Positions 17,394 to 26,602 of a DNA stretch of 64,000 nucleotides are shown one piece after another (positions within the stretch are counted from its first letter, which is position 1; every line of letters starts with the position of its first letter). Where the stretch lies: contig NZ_JSYN01000025.1 of the NCBI RefSeq assembly GCF_000812965.1, positions 1-64,000 on the forward strand, given 5' to 3'. The notes beneath the pieces are model-generated. The model did not search any database. It saw nothing but the letters and a program-made list of their open reading frames with translations, and had not been told where the DNA came from. This DNA is from Pedobacter kyungheensis. GTDB taxonomy: Bacteria; Bacteroidota; Bacteroidia; Sphingobacteriales; Sphingobacteriaceae. The translations under genes and the position numbers were made by a program.

Positions 17394-20300
17394 ATGTTAA
17401 GATATCTTTACGCACTCCTAATTGGATTGTGCTTTGCTAATAATTGGACTTATGCTTCCACAGATTATCCAAGAGCTTTTGCCGACACGGCTAAAAAAAT
17501 TACCTTAAACACCACTCCAACTACTGCAGTAGGGAACATTATTAAAACCATTTATCGTAAAAAAGGAGCAAGCCCTTACGATGAATCATATTTAAATACT
17601 TACGACGTAAGCCAGCAAATTACCTATGTGGATGGATTGGGGCGTACCATCCAAGCCGTAAGCCCCATGGCCAGTCCTGGCTTACAAGACATTGTACAAC
17701 CTTTTAAGTACGATGAATTTGGTCGCCAGCCCAAACAATATCTTCCTTATACTGCCGGCAATAATGGTAGTTATAAAGCCGATGCATTGACTACCGGCCA
17801 GGGGCTTTTTGCTTTTTATAACGATGTAAATCAACAACGCGCAACAACTGCTTATCCTTACAGTACGATGGTGTATGATAAATCGCCCTTTAATACCATT
17901 AAAGAGCAAGGCGCTGTGGGACCTTACGGACAACCTGCAGATGTGTCGATTTCTGGCTCTGGTCATACCAATAAGGCTGTTTATTCCGCAAACGCAGAAA
18001 ATGAGGTAGCATTGTGGGCAGTGAGCGGAGGTAATTTATTAACTACAGCAAATTATCCGGCAGGTAAATTACGTAAAACTATTTCCAAAGATCCCAACTG
18101 GGTTAGCGGAAAGGCCGGTACTGTGGAGTCGTTTACTGATTTACAGGGAAAGTTGGTGTTAAAACGAACATTTGAAACCGAAACCATATCCCAATCAACT
18201 TATTATGTTTATAATTTGCTGGGGCAGCTGAGTTTTGTTCTTCCACCAAATGTTAGTACTACAAGCATGGCCATTAACGGAACAGATTACAACGATAAGG
18301 TATATGCCTATAAATACGATCAGCGGGGAAGAGTAATTGAAAAGAAGCTTCCTGGTATAGGCTTGCAACTTATTATTTACAATGAGTTAGATCAGCCCGT
18401 GCTAACACAAGATGCAGGGCAACGGGCTGTACAGAAATGGATGTATATCAAGTACGATGCAATGGGAAGAGTTGTAATTACTGGTACATATGCTACAACA
18501 AGTACTGAAGCCGCCTTAAGATCGGCAGTACAAGCTAATACGAGTTTATGGGAGAGTAGAAATAACTCAAGTGCTTCAGGATATTCCAGCGTATCGTTCC
18601 CTGTAGGAGATGGCGATGAAATATTTGGAATTAACTTTTATGACGATTATAATTTGCCTGTCGATTGTCCTTTTAGCGCATTTCCATCAAATGCAAGTAA
18701 GATTGCATCAAACGGAATGCTGACAGCGCGTAAGATAAAAAGGTTGGGCACCAGCACCTTTTTATGGGCGGTAAATTATTATGATCAGGATAAGCGCTTA
18801 TTGGAAAGTTATGCACAGAACCAGTTAAACGGATATGATCATACTGAATCTACCTATACAGTGAGTGGTATTTTAATCGCTGCTAAAAGAACCCATATTG
18901 CCAATAGTGTTACCACTATTATTGCAGAACGGTATGATTACGATCATATGGGCAGGCTAATGAATAGCTGGAGTAAGATAAACACACAACCTGAAGTATT
19001 GGTTGCGGCCTATCAATACAACGAATTGGGGCAGGTGGTAAAAAAGCAACTGCATTCAATAGATCTTGGCAATCATTTTTTACAGGTTTTAAATTATCAG
19101 TACAATATAAACGGACTTTTGAAATCCATTAACGATATCAACATCAGCTCAGCTGGAAATACCAAATTTGGTATGCAGTTCTTATATGAAGATGCCCCCA
19201 TACCGCAGTATAACGGTAATATTGGCCAAAGTAAATGGAAGGTAGCCCGTACGGTAAGTTCGCCGCAACTTGGCTATGATTTTAGCTACGATAAGATTAA
19301 CCGCTTAAGTGCTGCAGAATCGCTAACTGGTAACACCAAGGATAACAATTATGGAGAATATGCCCGCTATGATGAAATGGGTAATATTAAATCTTTAGGA
19401 CGCTATGCACTCATTGGTGGCAGCAACGTAAGGGAGCAGATTGATAGTTTAAGCTATCAGTATACGGGAGGGAAATTAACAACGGTTGAAGATAACAGTA
19501 GCGGATCTACAACTGCCGTTAAAGCCTTAGGTTTTGATGATCACGCGCCAGCCGCTTCTACCCCCGACTATACCTACAATGATAACGGTTATGTTGTTCA
19601 AGATAATAATAAAGGTATAAGTAATGTAATCTATAATTTACTCAACTTAACCCAGTCGCTAACCTTAACTGGTGGTAAAACCCTGGCTTACAGTTATACC
19701 GCCGATGGAGCGAAACTGCAGAAAACTTTTACTGATGGAAGCACAATATCAAACACCTTTTATCTTGGTGGGATACAATACAGCGGTAGCGGGAGTAACA
19801 CACCCTCATTAGATTTTATACAGAGTGGAGAAGGTAGGATGATTAACAATGGTGGTACTTTTATTTACCAGTACGATTTAACGGATAATTTAGGCAATGT
19901 TAGGGCTACAATAGATGCTGACCCGGCTGATGTAACACAGCAGACCGCAAGGGTAATACAGGAAAATAGCTTTTATGCTTTTGGGATGGTGATGCCAAAT
20001 GCAGCGCTCAACTATGTTTCAGGTACAAAAAATAATTACCTTTACAATGGAAAGGAATTACAGGATGCATTAGGTGTATATGACTATGGCGCCAGGATGT
20101 ATGACCCCGCTATAGGTAGGTGGAATGGTTTTGACCCTATGGCAGAAAGGCATTTTGAGCAAGGTGCTTATAATTATGTACTGAATAATCCGGTAAGATT
20201 GATGGATTTGTTAGGGCTGACAGATTACGACCCTACGAAAATGACTAATGATGACTGGAAAAAATTTGATCCGAAGAAGGATAAGTTTATTTTAAATGAA

Positions 20301-20984
20301 GTTAATATTAGTCCTGGTAGAAATTATGATAAAGAATGGGCTGAAAGAATAGCGAAACGGAACGAACGGGACAAAGCTTTTATGGAGCTTTTAGGGTCTT
20401 TTTCAGGGTCGAACAATGGAGAAACGGGAAGTTATAACTGGAGTAAAGATCCTAATGTACTTGCGAACGTAAATGCCTATGAAGCCTATGCCAGTCTAGT
20501 CGTTGCAAGTGGCGGCACAGCTAATTTGGAAGATAGTGATAATGCCGCAAATGGACGCAGTAGTGTAGGTAATGCTCTTGTAGTTTTTGGAGTATCGTTT
20601 GCTGCTGTGGAGAATACTATCGCTAATAAGTATTGGTGGTTAAGTGCAAAAGGTGAGTATCTGTCTACAAAAATACTTCAGGCTGGGAGCGCCGGTAAAT
20701 ATATACGTGGAGTACAAGGTTATAGAAATAGTCTCAATGGTGCTTTAGGAGCTGCAAAGGGATATCGTCTAGCTGGAAATGTAATAGGTGGACTTGGTAT
20801 TGCCGTTACTGGATTACAGTACATAAATGGAGACATTACTGGAACCGAGGCCGCTGTCGATGCCGCATTTGGAGTTATCGGTTTTTTTGGACCGATAGGA
20901 GCGGGTGTTAGCGCAACTTATTTTCTTGGAAAGATGGGGTATGAATATTTTAGTGGTAATACTTTATTCGATAAACCTAAATAA
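17394..20984 (+). CDS. RHS repeat protein with DUF6443 domain and variable C-terminal domain
   Basis: A 1196-residue protein with a signal peptide (ending YAS, ~residue 22). A DUF6443-type region comes first (YLNTYDVSQQITYVDGLGR and FKYDEFGRQPKQYLPY), then many YD/RHS repeats. The RHS-associated core ends near residue 942 (YDYGARMYDPAIGRWNGFDP, then NNPVRLMDLLGL; most cores have DP-G in the last positions). The following ~254 residues are the variable domain. They carry a charged start, then Gly/Ala-rich hydrophobic stretches (GNVIGGLGIAVTGLQ and GVIGFFGPIGAGVSATYFLG), so a membrane-active toxin is possible but unproven. Family knowledge: the RHS core encapsulates and releases a C-terminal toxin. 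The next gene starts one base after this stop codon. Confidence 0.88.
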   Translation: MLRYLYALLIGLCFANNWTYASTDYPRAFADTAKKITLNTTPTTAVGNIIKTIYRKKGASPYDESYLNTYDVSQQITYVDGLGRTIQAVSPMASPGLQDIVQPFKYDEFGRQPKQYLPYTAGNNGSYKADALTTGQGLFAFYNDVNQQRATTAYPYSTMVYDKSPFNTIKEQGAVGPYGQPADVSISGSGHTNKAVYSANAENEVALWAVSGGNLLTTANYPAGKLRKTISKDPNWVSGKAGTVESFTDLQGKLVLKRTFETETISQSTYYVYNLLGQLSFVLPPNVSTTSMAINGTDYNDKVYAYKYDQRGRVIEKKLPGIGLQLIIYNELDQPVLTQDAGQRAVQKWMYIKYDAMGRVVITGTYATTSTEAALRSAVQANTSLWESRNNSSASGYSSVSFPVGDGDEIFGINFYDDYNLPVDCPFSAFPSNASKIASNGMLTARKIKRLGTSTFLWAVNYYDQDKRLLESYAQNQLNGYDHTESTYTVSGILIAAKRTHIANSVTTIIAERYDYDHMGRLMNSWSKINTQPEVLVAAYQYNELGQVVKKQLHSIDLGNHFLQVLNYQYNINGLLKSINDINISSAGNTKFGMQFLYEDAPIPQYNGNIGQSKWKVARTVSSPQLGYDFSYDKINRLSAAESLTGNTKDNNYGEYARYDEMGNIKSLGRYALIGGSNVREQIDSLSYQYTGGKLTTVEDNSSGSTTAVKALGFDDHAPAASTPDYTYNDNGYVVQDNNKGISNVIYNLLNLTQSLTLTGGKTLAYSYTADGAKLQKTFTDGSTISNTFYLGGIQYSGSGSNTPSLDFIQSGEGRMINNGGTFIYQYDLTDNLGNVRATIDADPADVTQQTARVIQENSFYAFGMVMPNAALNYVSGTKNNYLYNGKELQDALGVYDYGARMYDPAIGRWNGFDPMAERHFEQGAYNYVLNNPVRLMDLLGLTDYDPTKMTNDDWKKFDPKKDKFILNEVNISPGRNYDKEWAERIAKRNERDKAFMELLGSFSGSNNGETGSYNWSKDPNVLANVNAYEAYASLVVASGGTANLEDSDNAANGRSSVGNALVVFGVSFAAVENTIANKYWWLSAKGEYLSTKILQAGSAGKYIRGVQGYRNSLNGALGAAKGYRLAGNVIGGLGIAVTGLQYINGDITGTEAAVDAAFGVIGFFGPIGAGVSATYFLGKMGYEYFSGNTLFDKPK

Positions 20985-20985
20985 T

Positions 20986-21411
20986 ATGAATGTTTTAATA
21001 TTAGTTTTTAATAGGGTGTATTTTGTTTTACAGAAAGTGGGGAATCAGAGTCCATTTATAGGGGCAGTAATATTAGTTACACTATTAATAAGTTCAATTG
21101 TTTTTAGTATTTGGTTAAGTGTGTTTGCATTTAAAGTTGAAGCATTACACTTGCTAGGTAGCAGGTACTTTTCAATAATTTTTATTATTTTTATAATATT
21201 GTACTTATTTGCAAACAAACACAAAGAAAAAATCACAAACGATAGTATTGAGGTTTCGCCTATCAAAGGTATCTATGTTTTAAGCCTTTTTATTCTTGCT
21301 TTGCTGGCCTTCATTTTTTTATCAAACATTAACAGGGAAAAAATGAAAGGGAGAAATATCTCCGTTAATAAAGGAAAATACCCGTCAATTGAAAGAGATA
21401 TCAGTAAGTGA
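20986..21411 (+). CDS. Small membrane protein after RHS gene (candidate immunity protein)
   Basis: A 141-residue protein with three hydrophobic segments (about 25-47, 57-76 and 96-116) and a polar, Lys-rich tail. The start at 20986 is chosen because it begins one base after the RHS stop codon; longer in-frame starts lie inside the RHS gene. In polymorphic-toxin loci the gene directly after the toxin usually encodes its immunity protein. Immunity to pore-forming toxins is typically a small polytopic membrane protein, which fits the hydrophobic RHS C-terminus. No family is recognised and the role is inferred from position and topology. Confidence 0.6.
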   Translation: MNVLILVFNRVYFVLQKVGNQSPFIGAVILVTLLISSIVFSIWLSVFAFKVEALHLLGSRYFSIIFIIFIILYLFANKHKEKITNDSIEVSPIKGIYVLSLFILALLAFIFLSNINREKMKGRNISVNKGKYPSIERDISK

Positions 21412-21433
21412 TTTGAAAATTAAGTTGCTTTGT

Positions 21434-21458
21434 TGGTCGGGATTAAAAATCCCGACCA
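21434..21458. repeat. Perfect hairpin repeat GGTCGGGATT
   Basis: TGGTCGGGATT (21434-21444) and AATCCCGACCA (21448-21458) are perfect inverted copies with loop AAA. A related GGCGGGATT/AATCCCGTCC hairpin is at 23851-23871. With no T-run after it, it reads as a small dispersed palindrome that may also act as a transcript end for the candidate immunity gene. Confidence 0.6.
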
Positions 21459-21633
21459 TCTACGCCCTTACTCCCATAGTATAATCTCCTTTTAAAAGAT
21501 ACAATTCAGCATTTTACTGCAACAGCTAAAGTACGGGTAGTATTAAAATGATATTTTTTCAACTTCAAATAGGTTACTCGTTGTTGTAGCCTATTTGGAT
21601 ATTTGAAGCAAGACGTTGAAACCCTAAAAAACA

Positions 21634-22044
21634 ATGCTAAACCTTAAAACAAACTTGAAAGTTAAGACAAGTAAAGAGGTATTATACACTAAAATTATAG
21701 CCTATTTAAAAGAATTTGGGTATAAAATTACTGAAGCGAATGAAAATATGGTGGCTTTTACTGATGATGAATTTCGTGAAAAACCTGCTACCCGTTCAGA
21801 TTATTACACCAGGATTGCAGGGGGAAGGATTGCGTTAGCAACGGATGGAGATGAGATCACTTTACATTTTTTTTATAAGATAGCTGTATTTTGGGAATTG
21901 CTTATTCTTTCGGTTATAACTGTATTATCTTTTATTATGGATTATGCCATAATTATTATAGGTGCGTTGGTTTTAGTTAATTTTCTATGCAAGCTTTTCT
22001 ATTTAAAATTTTCTTTAATTGAGGCTATGATAAATATAGAATAG
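21634..22044 (+). CDS. Hypothetical protein with two C-terminal membrane segments
   Basis: A 136-residue protein. The N-terminal 75 residues look like a small alpha/beta domain (KEVLYTKIIAYLKEFGYKIT, then NMVAFTDDEFREKP). Residues about 85-125 form two adjacent membrane helices. It resembles the next gene in layout and local pattern (a basic start, a helix ending in -L--G-, an AF/TFKD strand, a GG-I/F segment, two helices), so the two are probably diverged paralogues. Downstream of an RHS toxin such small membrane proteins may be spare or orphan immunity genes. No family is recognised. Confidence 0.55.
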   Translation: MLNLKTNLKVKTSKEVLYTKIIAYLKEFGYKITEANENMVAFTDDEFREKPATRSDYYTRIAGGRIALATDGDEITLHFFYKIAVFWELLILSVITVLSFIMDYAIIIIGALVLVNFLCKLFYLKFSLIEAMINIE

Positions 22045-22108
22045 CCCAGGTTGGCTTGATTTGCCAGCCCGGCCATTTTTGCGTAATAATCAACCAGGTA
22101 TTCCCCCC

Positions 22109-22522
22109 ATGATATTTAAATATAAAAAGCTCATCCGTCCAATAAACGCAACAGATATCCAATTAATCCGGAATATTGGAAGCGAACTGGAGAAACGTGG
22201 TTATTTGATTAGCCACCTGGATACCAGAAGCATTACTTTTAAAGACAATTTCTGGCATTTTGGTTCCAGGAGTGAAGCTTTTAAAAGAGTAGATGGCGGA
22301 AAATTTGAAATCAATCCTGAACAAGGAAACATTAGTTTTACTTTTTATATCTCTTTAACCTCCGAAATCGTGGTAACAGCTGTTATGATCTTGATCGCGC
22401 TTTTTGATGGTCCTTTTATTTTATTTCTGATCATTTTCTTTTGGCTGATGTTTTTTGTACGGGTGTTTGCGCTGCGCGCCGAGGGAAAGCAGTTGTTTGT
22501 TAGCTTGATAAAAGCCGAATAA
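22109..22522 (+). CDS. Hypothetical membrane protein, probable paralogue of previous gene
   Basis: A 137-residue protein counted from the ATG at 22109; a longer frame would need a TTG start at 22061 and adds an unconvincing Pro-rich stretch. The N-terminal half (IRNIGSELEKRGYLISHLDT, then SITFKDNFWHFGSRSEAF) parallels the same region of the 21634 protein. Two membrane helices (about 84-120) and a basic tail follow. The pair are 64 bases apart and co-oriented, consistent with tandem duplication. Function is unknown. Confidence 0.55.
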   Translation: MIFKYKKLIRPINATDIQLIRNIGSELEKRGYLISHLDTRSITFKDNFWHFGSRSEAFKRVDGGKFEINPEQGNISFTFYISLTSEIVVTAVMILIALFDGPFILFLIIFFWLMFFVRVFALRAEGKQLFVSLIKAE

Positions 22523-22963
22523 TTACTGTTTTGCTTCTTTATTTATCCTCAAACCCGCAGAACTCCTGCAGTTCGCTACAGATAGGCGCGATCATCCCAT
22601 ATAAGGGTCCACTAATATTTTATTTTAAAAGAAGCATGTCTTTTTTATCCAATTTTATTTATATTTAACTCACGATCACCTGTATCGGCTAACCATTGCC
22701 CCGCAAGTCCATCTTTGGCTAAATGGTTAACATATCCCATATTTTTTATAAGAATACAGCGTAAAAGCTGATGAATGCATGTATACGGCAATTGATGCTG
22801 TTTGTGTGCTTGAAAAGGATTTGATAATTATTTTTTGACTTAAAAACCATTTACCATGAATTTAAGCAAGCGGATTTCGATCGAAATCACACCATACAAA
22901 CCAGCAGTTATCTCCACTGAAAAGCTGAAAACAGTCCATTTGCCAAACTAAGCACGCGTTTTT
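22523..22963. other. Gap with short coding-like fragments
   Basis: No intact gene of convincing length. On the minus strand 22645-22740 reads as a 31-residue coding-like tail (YVNHLAKDGLAGQWLADTGD) that ends in a stop codon and may be a gene remnant. On the plus strand a 31-codon frame runs 22856-22951. Neither is recognised. The gap fits the debris-rich character of the region. Confidence 0.3.
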
Positions 22964-23632
22964 ATGATTGTATCTTCAATGGCTTTAATTGAAATTCACA
23001 ACGAATTATTTAAAGACCTGGCAACGCTCACGAATAAAATAGTGAATTGCCATAAAGAATTCAGGCGTAGGGTTTTAAAGGCCAGCCGGTATCCGTTTAG
23101 CTATTCTTACGAGTGTTACAGCAGGTTAAATAAAAATCGCTTTATCCTAACATTTATGGCTATGAAAAGGAGCGATTACCATAACCCAACTATTGGTGTA
23201 CGTTGTTTATACAATCGCGCCGAGGGTCTGTATGCTGCAGTGATATCGATGGAAAATGGCACTACGACAATATTTCCGCCTCATTTTTTTAAGCGATATC
23301 GCGAACGTATTGTAAAAGATTTTTCGGCCTCCAGCGACGATATTATAAAACGTTATTTTTCCGGAATCTGGGGTTTTACCTTTACTGTTTTAAATAATGA
23401 TATACGATCGCTTTATCATGGCTTCGAAGATGAAATGCAAGGTGGTGGAGAGCGTTTTGTGTGTGCAATGACTGATGGATATTGTTTTGGAGAACGATAC
23501 GGCAAGATTCACCTTATGAAAACCATTATATCAGAAGAGATGTTGTTTGAAAGCCAGAAAGAGGTTTTGGGCAACCTTCGAAAAGACTTTGTTAAAGTGA
23601 ATGCAGCAATGTATGGAAATAAAAACTGTTAA
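22964..23632 (+). CDS. Hypothetical protein
   Basis: A 222-residue soluble protein without signal peptide or membrane segment; the second ATG at 22979 is an equally good start. It is rich in aromatic and basic residues (PHFFKRYRERIVKDFSAS). A central stretch FVCAMTDGYCFGERYGKIHL looks like a beta-hairpin core. No family or catalytic motif is recognised. It has its own gap on both sides and may belong to the variable region that begins at the second tRNA-Asn. Confidence 0.55.
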   Translation: MIVSSMALIEIHNELFKDLATLTNKIVNCHKEFRRRVLKASRYPFSYSYECYSRLNKNRFILTFMAMKRSDYHNPTIGVRCLYNRAEGLYAAVISMENGTTTIFPPHFFKRYRERIVKDFSASSDDIIKRYFSGIWGFTFTVLNNDIRSLYHGFEDEMQGGGERFVCAMTDGYCFGERYGKIHLMKTIISEEMLFESQKEVLGNLRKDFVKVNAAMYGNKNC

Positions 23633-23874
23633 TGTTTAAAAATTAAAATAAGATGCTTTTAGCATAGGGATAGACTAAAATTAATCTGGTTTGCATGGCT
23701 TCGTTTTTTACAAGCCATCGACATCGAGCCGCCTGTACGTCGCCCTGATCCGATAGCTATCGGATTTATTCCAGGGTCCTTATTAATAAGCATGAACTAA
23801 GGAGAGGTGCTGAAACAAGTTCAGCAGGACGATCTCGGTAGGAATCGCTGGGCGGGATTTGTAATCCCGTCCGA
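23633..23874. repeat. Cluster of short palindromes between genes
   Basis: CCGATAGCTATCGG (23749-23762) is a perfect palindrome. GCTGAAACAAGTTCAGC (about 23809-23825) is a hairpin with a CAGGACG tail typical of dispersed repeats. GGCGGGATT/AATCCCGTCC (23851-23871) matches the hairpin at 21434. No gene is seen. Together with the metE remnant this marks a recombination-scarred interval. Confidence 0.55.
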
Positions 23875-24027
23875 TTAACAAAACTTAGCCAATGCCTCTT
23901 GCGTTGGTTTTTCCTCAGCCAAAGCTTTCAGCGTAACCACCTCATCAATTTTTTGTTTGGCAAAGGCCAGCCACAGTTTAATTTCAGGGGTTAAGGTTTT
24001 CTCGTTAGTTTCAAGGTCTAAATCAGA
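23875..24027 (-). pseudogene. metE: Internal fragment of metE (cobalamin-independent methionine synthase)
   Basis: The minus strand reads SDLDLETNEKTLTPEIKLWL, then AFAKQKIDEVVTLKALAEE, then KPTQEALAKFC and a stop. This aligns with the MetE segment just after the N-terminal barrel (in E. coli MetE the corresponding part reads SPIDLSVETRLDAEVKSWF and then AFALQKCHELALLRDAL). Full MetE is about 750-770 residues, so only about 50 residues from the middle remain, without a start codon, and palindromic repeats lie on both sides. It is a stranded relic, not a working gene. The assignment is from remembered family sequence and is fairly firm. Confidence 0.7.
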
Positions 24028-24064
24028 TTGCTTCGTCGTTCATACTCAGCAATGACGATTCTTC
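24028..24064. repeat. REP-like palindrome next to metE remnant
   Basis: TCGTCGTT and AATGACGA flank CATACTCAGC at about 24034-24058, a small inverted repeat of the same style as the one at 6-108. It abuts the upstream edge of the metE fragment and may mark the break point. Confidence 0.5.
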
Positions 24065-24097
24065 TATTAGGTTGTCAATAGTTGCCTGTCAAAATGC

Positions 24098-24919
24098 CTA
24101 TTTAAACTGATAAGTTTTAACGTAATCAAACACAACCTCATCCGGATATACCCCTTTGGTATAATCGCCGCCAAAACCGGTTAATTCGGTACTTAAGATC
24201 ATGTATTCGGCAATGCCCGATAAACCTTTACTGGTACGGAACACTTCAGTTCCATCAACAAAAAATACATATTCTACGTTATTCCAGAGCAGGCCAAAAG
24301 TGTGAAAATTACCATCGCTAATGGTTTCGCTCGGCACAATTTTACTTTCGCTTTTGTGCGTTGCGCCGTAACCTCCCCAATGCACGGTATGGTAAGTGGC
24401 GTTTGGATTAGGCTTCAGGTATTCAAAAATATCGACTTCTGCGCCCACCGCCAAGGCATTATCAGCCTGTGAGCCCATGGTATTGGTTTGCAGCCAAAAA
24501 GAGGAGTGTGTACCCAGCGATTTCTGCATTTTAGCCCTGCATTCAAAATAGCCGTATTTCTGGCTGAATTTTCCATCGGTAGACAGCTGCCCGACATAAT
24601 ATTTTCCATCAGCATCTTTTATCGTTTGTACAACCAGATTTCCTTTGCCATCAAGTGAAATGGTTTTGCTACCCGAAACAGTAGCATATCCCCTTACAGA
24701 TCCGTCGGCCCTGTAGCTCCATTTGCTGGCATCGATGGTTGTTCCGTTAAAATCATCACTAAAAACAGGTGTCATCAAACCAATAAAATCGGCTGGTTTT
24801 AAGGGTTTTTGAAGAAAAGGGTCAGTTTTTGACGGAAGCGTTGGTGGTTCAGGAACATCATTTTTCTTAGCACAGGATAAAAGCAGAATGGTAATTAAAA
24901 TCGAAACGGAATTTTTCAT
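24098..24919 (-). CDS. Glycoside hydrolase family 16 lipoprotein
   Basis: A 273-residue lipoprotein with signal peptide and lipobox LLSC (Cys ~16), then a short Pro-rich linker. The GH16 beta-jelly-roll follows: SDDFNGTTIDASKW, YGYFECRAKM, and the catalytic signature AEVDIFEYLKP, which has the E-x-D-x-x-E order of nucleophile, assisting Asp and acid/base. GH16 enzymes cut beta-1,3/1,4-glucans, agars or carrageenans. The residues visible here fit a laminarinase or licheninase-like member best, but the substrate is not fixed. It is monocistronic and divergent from the phosphodiesterase gene across a 240-base gap. Confidence 0.92.
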   Translation of the reverse strand: MKNSVSILITILLLSCAKKNDVPEPPTLPSKTDPFLQKPLKPADFIGLMTPVFSDDFNGTTIDASKWSYRADGSVRGYATVSGSKTISLDGKGNLVVQTIKDADGKYYVGQLSTDGKFSQKYGYFECRAKMQKSLGTHSSFWLQTNTMGSQADNALAVGAEVDIFEYLKPNPNATYHTVHWGGYGATHKSESKIVPSETISDGNFHTFGLLWNNVEYVFFVDGTEVFRTSKGLSGIAEYMILSTELTGFGGDYTKGVYPDEVVFDYVKTYQFK

Positions 24920-25159
24920 AGTGAATTTTAGATTTGGTTAGTGCATAAAGGTGCAGCTTATTTAGCATAGGCAGGGGGCAAAATCCTTAACAAATAGGGC
25001 AAAAAATACTCAGGCATTATTGGTTTGCGGGTAATAGGCCAGAGCTGGTAAAGGTTCGATTTTATGGTAGGTGCTTTAGGATGCTAATCTTAATATTTTC
25101 TTAACCTTTATCAAACATAAAGCCTACGTTGGCCAGATACCTTTGCCGAAAAAAGATTT

Positions 25160-26518
25160 ATGAAACGAATAGTTGCCCTAATGGCCTTATTGTGGCTTTC
25201 GGCCGGATATGTAGCCGCTCAGGAGAATCATGTGGTATTGATTAGTATAGATGGTTTACGCCCCGAATTTTATTTAGACCCGCAGTGGGGAATGGTGAAT
25301 GTGCGTCAGGCCATGCAAAAAGGATCATACGCGGAAGGCGTTAGAGGTAGTTTTCCAACAGTAACCTATCCTTCACATACCACCATTGTAAGCGGTGTAT
25401 TGCCTGCTAAACACGGTATTTATTACAATACCCCGGTTGAACCGCTGGGCGTATCAGGCAAATGGTTCTGGTACTACAAAGATATTAAAGTGCCTACCAT
25501 CTGGACTGCGGCAAAAGAGGCGGGCTTAACCACTGCAGGCGTAAGCTGGCCGGTTACTGTAGGCGCACCGATTAACTATAACCTGCCTGAGTATGTAATT
25601 CTTCCGCAGGGTAAAGGCGAAAAAAAGGATGAGATTAAAGCCATGTCTCTGGAGTCGAACCCTAAAGAACTTTTCCAGGAGGTTCAGGATTATGCGGTAG
25701 GTAAATTTAATGAAGAATATGGTGCATCGGTTGATTTTTTTACCAGCGATCAGAACAAATCGCGTATGGCAGCCTATATTTTCAGAAAATATAAGCCGGC
25801 TTTCCTGGCTTTGCACATTGCCTTGTTAGATCATTTTGAGCATGAGCAAGGCCGTGATGGCGATAAGGTTAGATCAGCTATTGTGGGTGCCGATGTGGCT
25901 GTTAAAACCATCATGGATGCCGTAGAGGCTTCGGGTATGAGCAAAAACACCACTTTCATTATTACCGGCGATCATGGTTTTGTTGATATCCACACGCAGT
26001 TTAAACCCAATGTGGTGTTAAATAAACTTGGTTTGTACGATGATGCCAATAAAGAAGGTTGGAAAGCGTATTTTCAGCAAAGCGGTGGTTCGGCCTTTTT
26101 ACATCTTAAAGATCCAAACGATAAAAAGAGTGTAGAGCAGGTTAAAAAAGCATTAAGCCAGTTACCTGAAGGCATACAAAGAACCTTCCATGTGTTGGAT
26201 AAAGAAGCGATTGCCAAAGCTCAGGGCGACCCAACTGCTGTTTTAGCACTTGCTGCAAATCAGGGGTTCAGCTTTGGTGCTGCGGCCACAGGCGATATGC
26301 TTGCCCCGGCCAGCGGTGGTACCCATGGTTACCTGCCAACTGATTTTAAAGAAATACAAACTGGTTTTGTTACTTTCGGCAAAGGAATTAAAGCAGGTAC
26401 AGTTTTGCCTTTAATTGGTCAGGAAGATATTGCACCATTAATTGCAAAATTATTAAACCTGAACCTGAAGACAGACGGTGTGCTTTACCCGGGCATACTG
26501 GCTCCGGCTAAGAAATAA
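25160..26518 (+). CDS. Ectonucleotide pyrophosphatase/phosphodiesterase (NPP family)
   Basis: A 452-residue periplasmic AlkP-superfamily enzyme with a signal peptide ending YVAAQ (~21). Visible motifs: ISIDGLRPEF (metal Asp ~31), SFPTVTYPSHTTIVSG (catalytic Thr in the NPP pattern), HIALLDHFEHEQG, GDHGFVDIHT, and GGTHGYLPT near the end with the last metal His. All metal ligands appear intact. NPPs hydrolyse phosphodiester or pyrophosphate bonds of nucleotides or lipids. It carries its own bidirectional terminator and no operon partner. Confidence 0.92.
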   Translation: MKRIVALMALLWLSAGYVAAQENHVVLISIDGLRPEFYLDPQWGMVNVRQAMQKGSYAEGVRGSFPTVTYPSHTTIVSGVLPAKHGIYYNTPVEPLGVSGKWFWYYKDIKVPTIWTAAKEAGLTTAGVSWPVTVGAPINYNLPEYVILPQGKGEKKDEIKAMSLESNPKELFQEVQDYAVGKFNEEYGASVDFFTSDQNKSRMAAYIFRKYKPAFLALHIALLDHFEHEQGRDGDKVRSAIVGADVAVKTIMDAVEASGMSKNTTFIITGDHGFVDIHTQFKPNVVLNKLGLYDDANKEGWKAYFQQSGGSAFLHLKDPNDKKSVEQVKKALSQLPEGIQRTFHVLDKEAIAKAQGDPTAVLALAANQGFSFGAAATGDMLAPASGGTHGYLPTDFKEIQTGFVTFGKGIKAGTVLPLIGQEDIAPLIAKLLNLNLKTDGVLYPGILAPAKK

Positions 26519-26547
26519 AAAATTGCCTGTTAAAGGTATTAACATAG

Positions 26548-26582
26548 AAATGCCCCGGATGTAATATCACTGGGGCATTTTT
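26548..26582. terminator. Bidirectional terminator between NPP and GNAT genes
   Basis: AAATGCCCC (26548-26556) pairs with GGGGCATTT (26572-26580), followed by further T residues on the plus strand and preceded by A residues that become a U-tract on the minus strand. It lies between convergent genes and can end both transcripts. Confidence 0.8.
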
Positions 26583-26602
26583 GGTTAAAAGTATTTGTGC
26601 TC

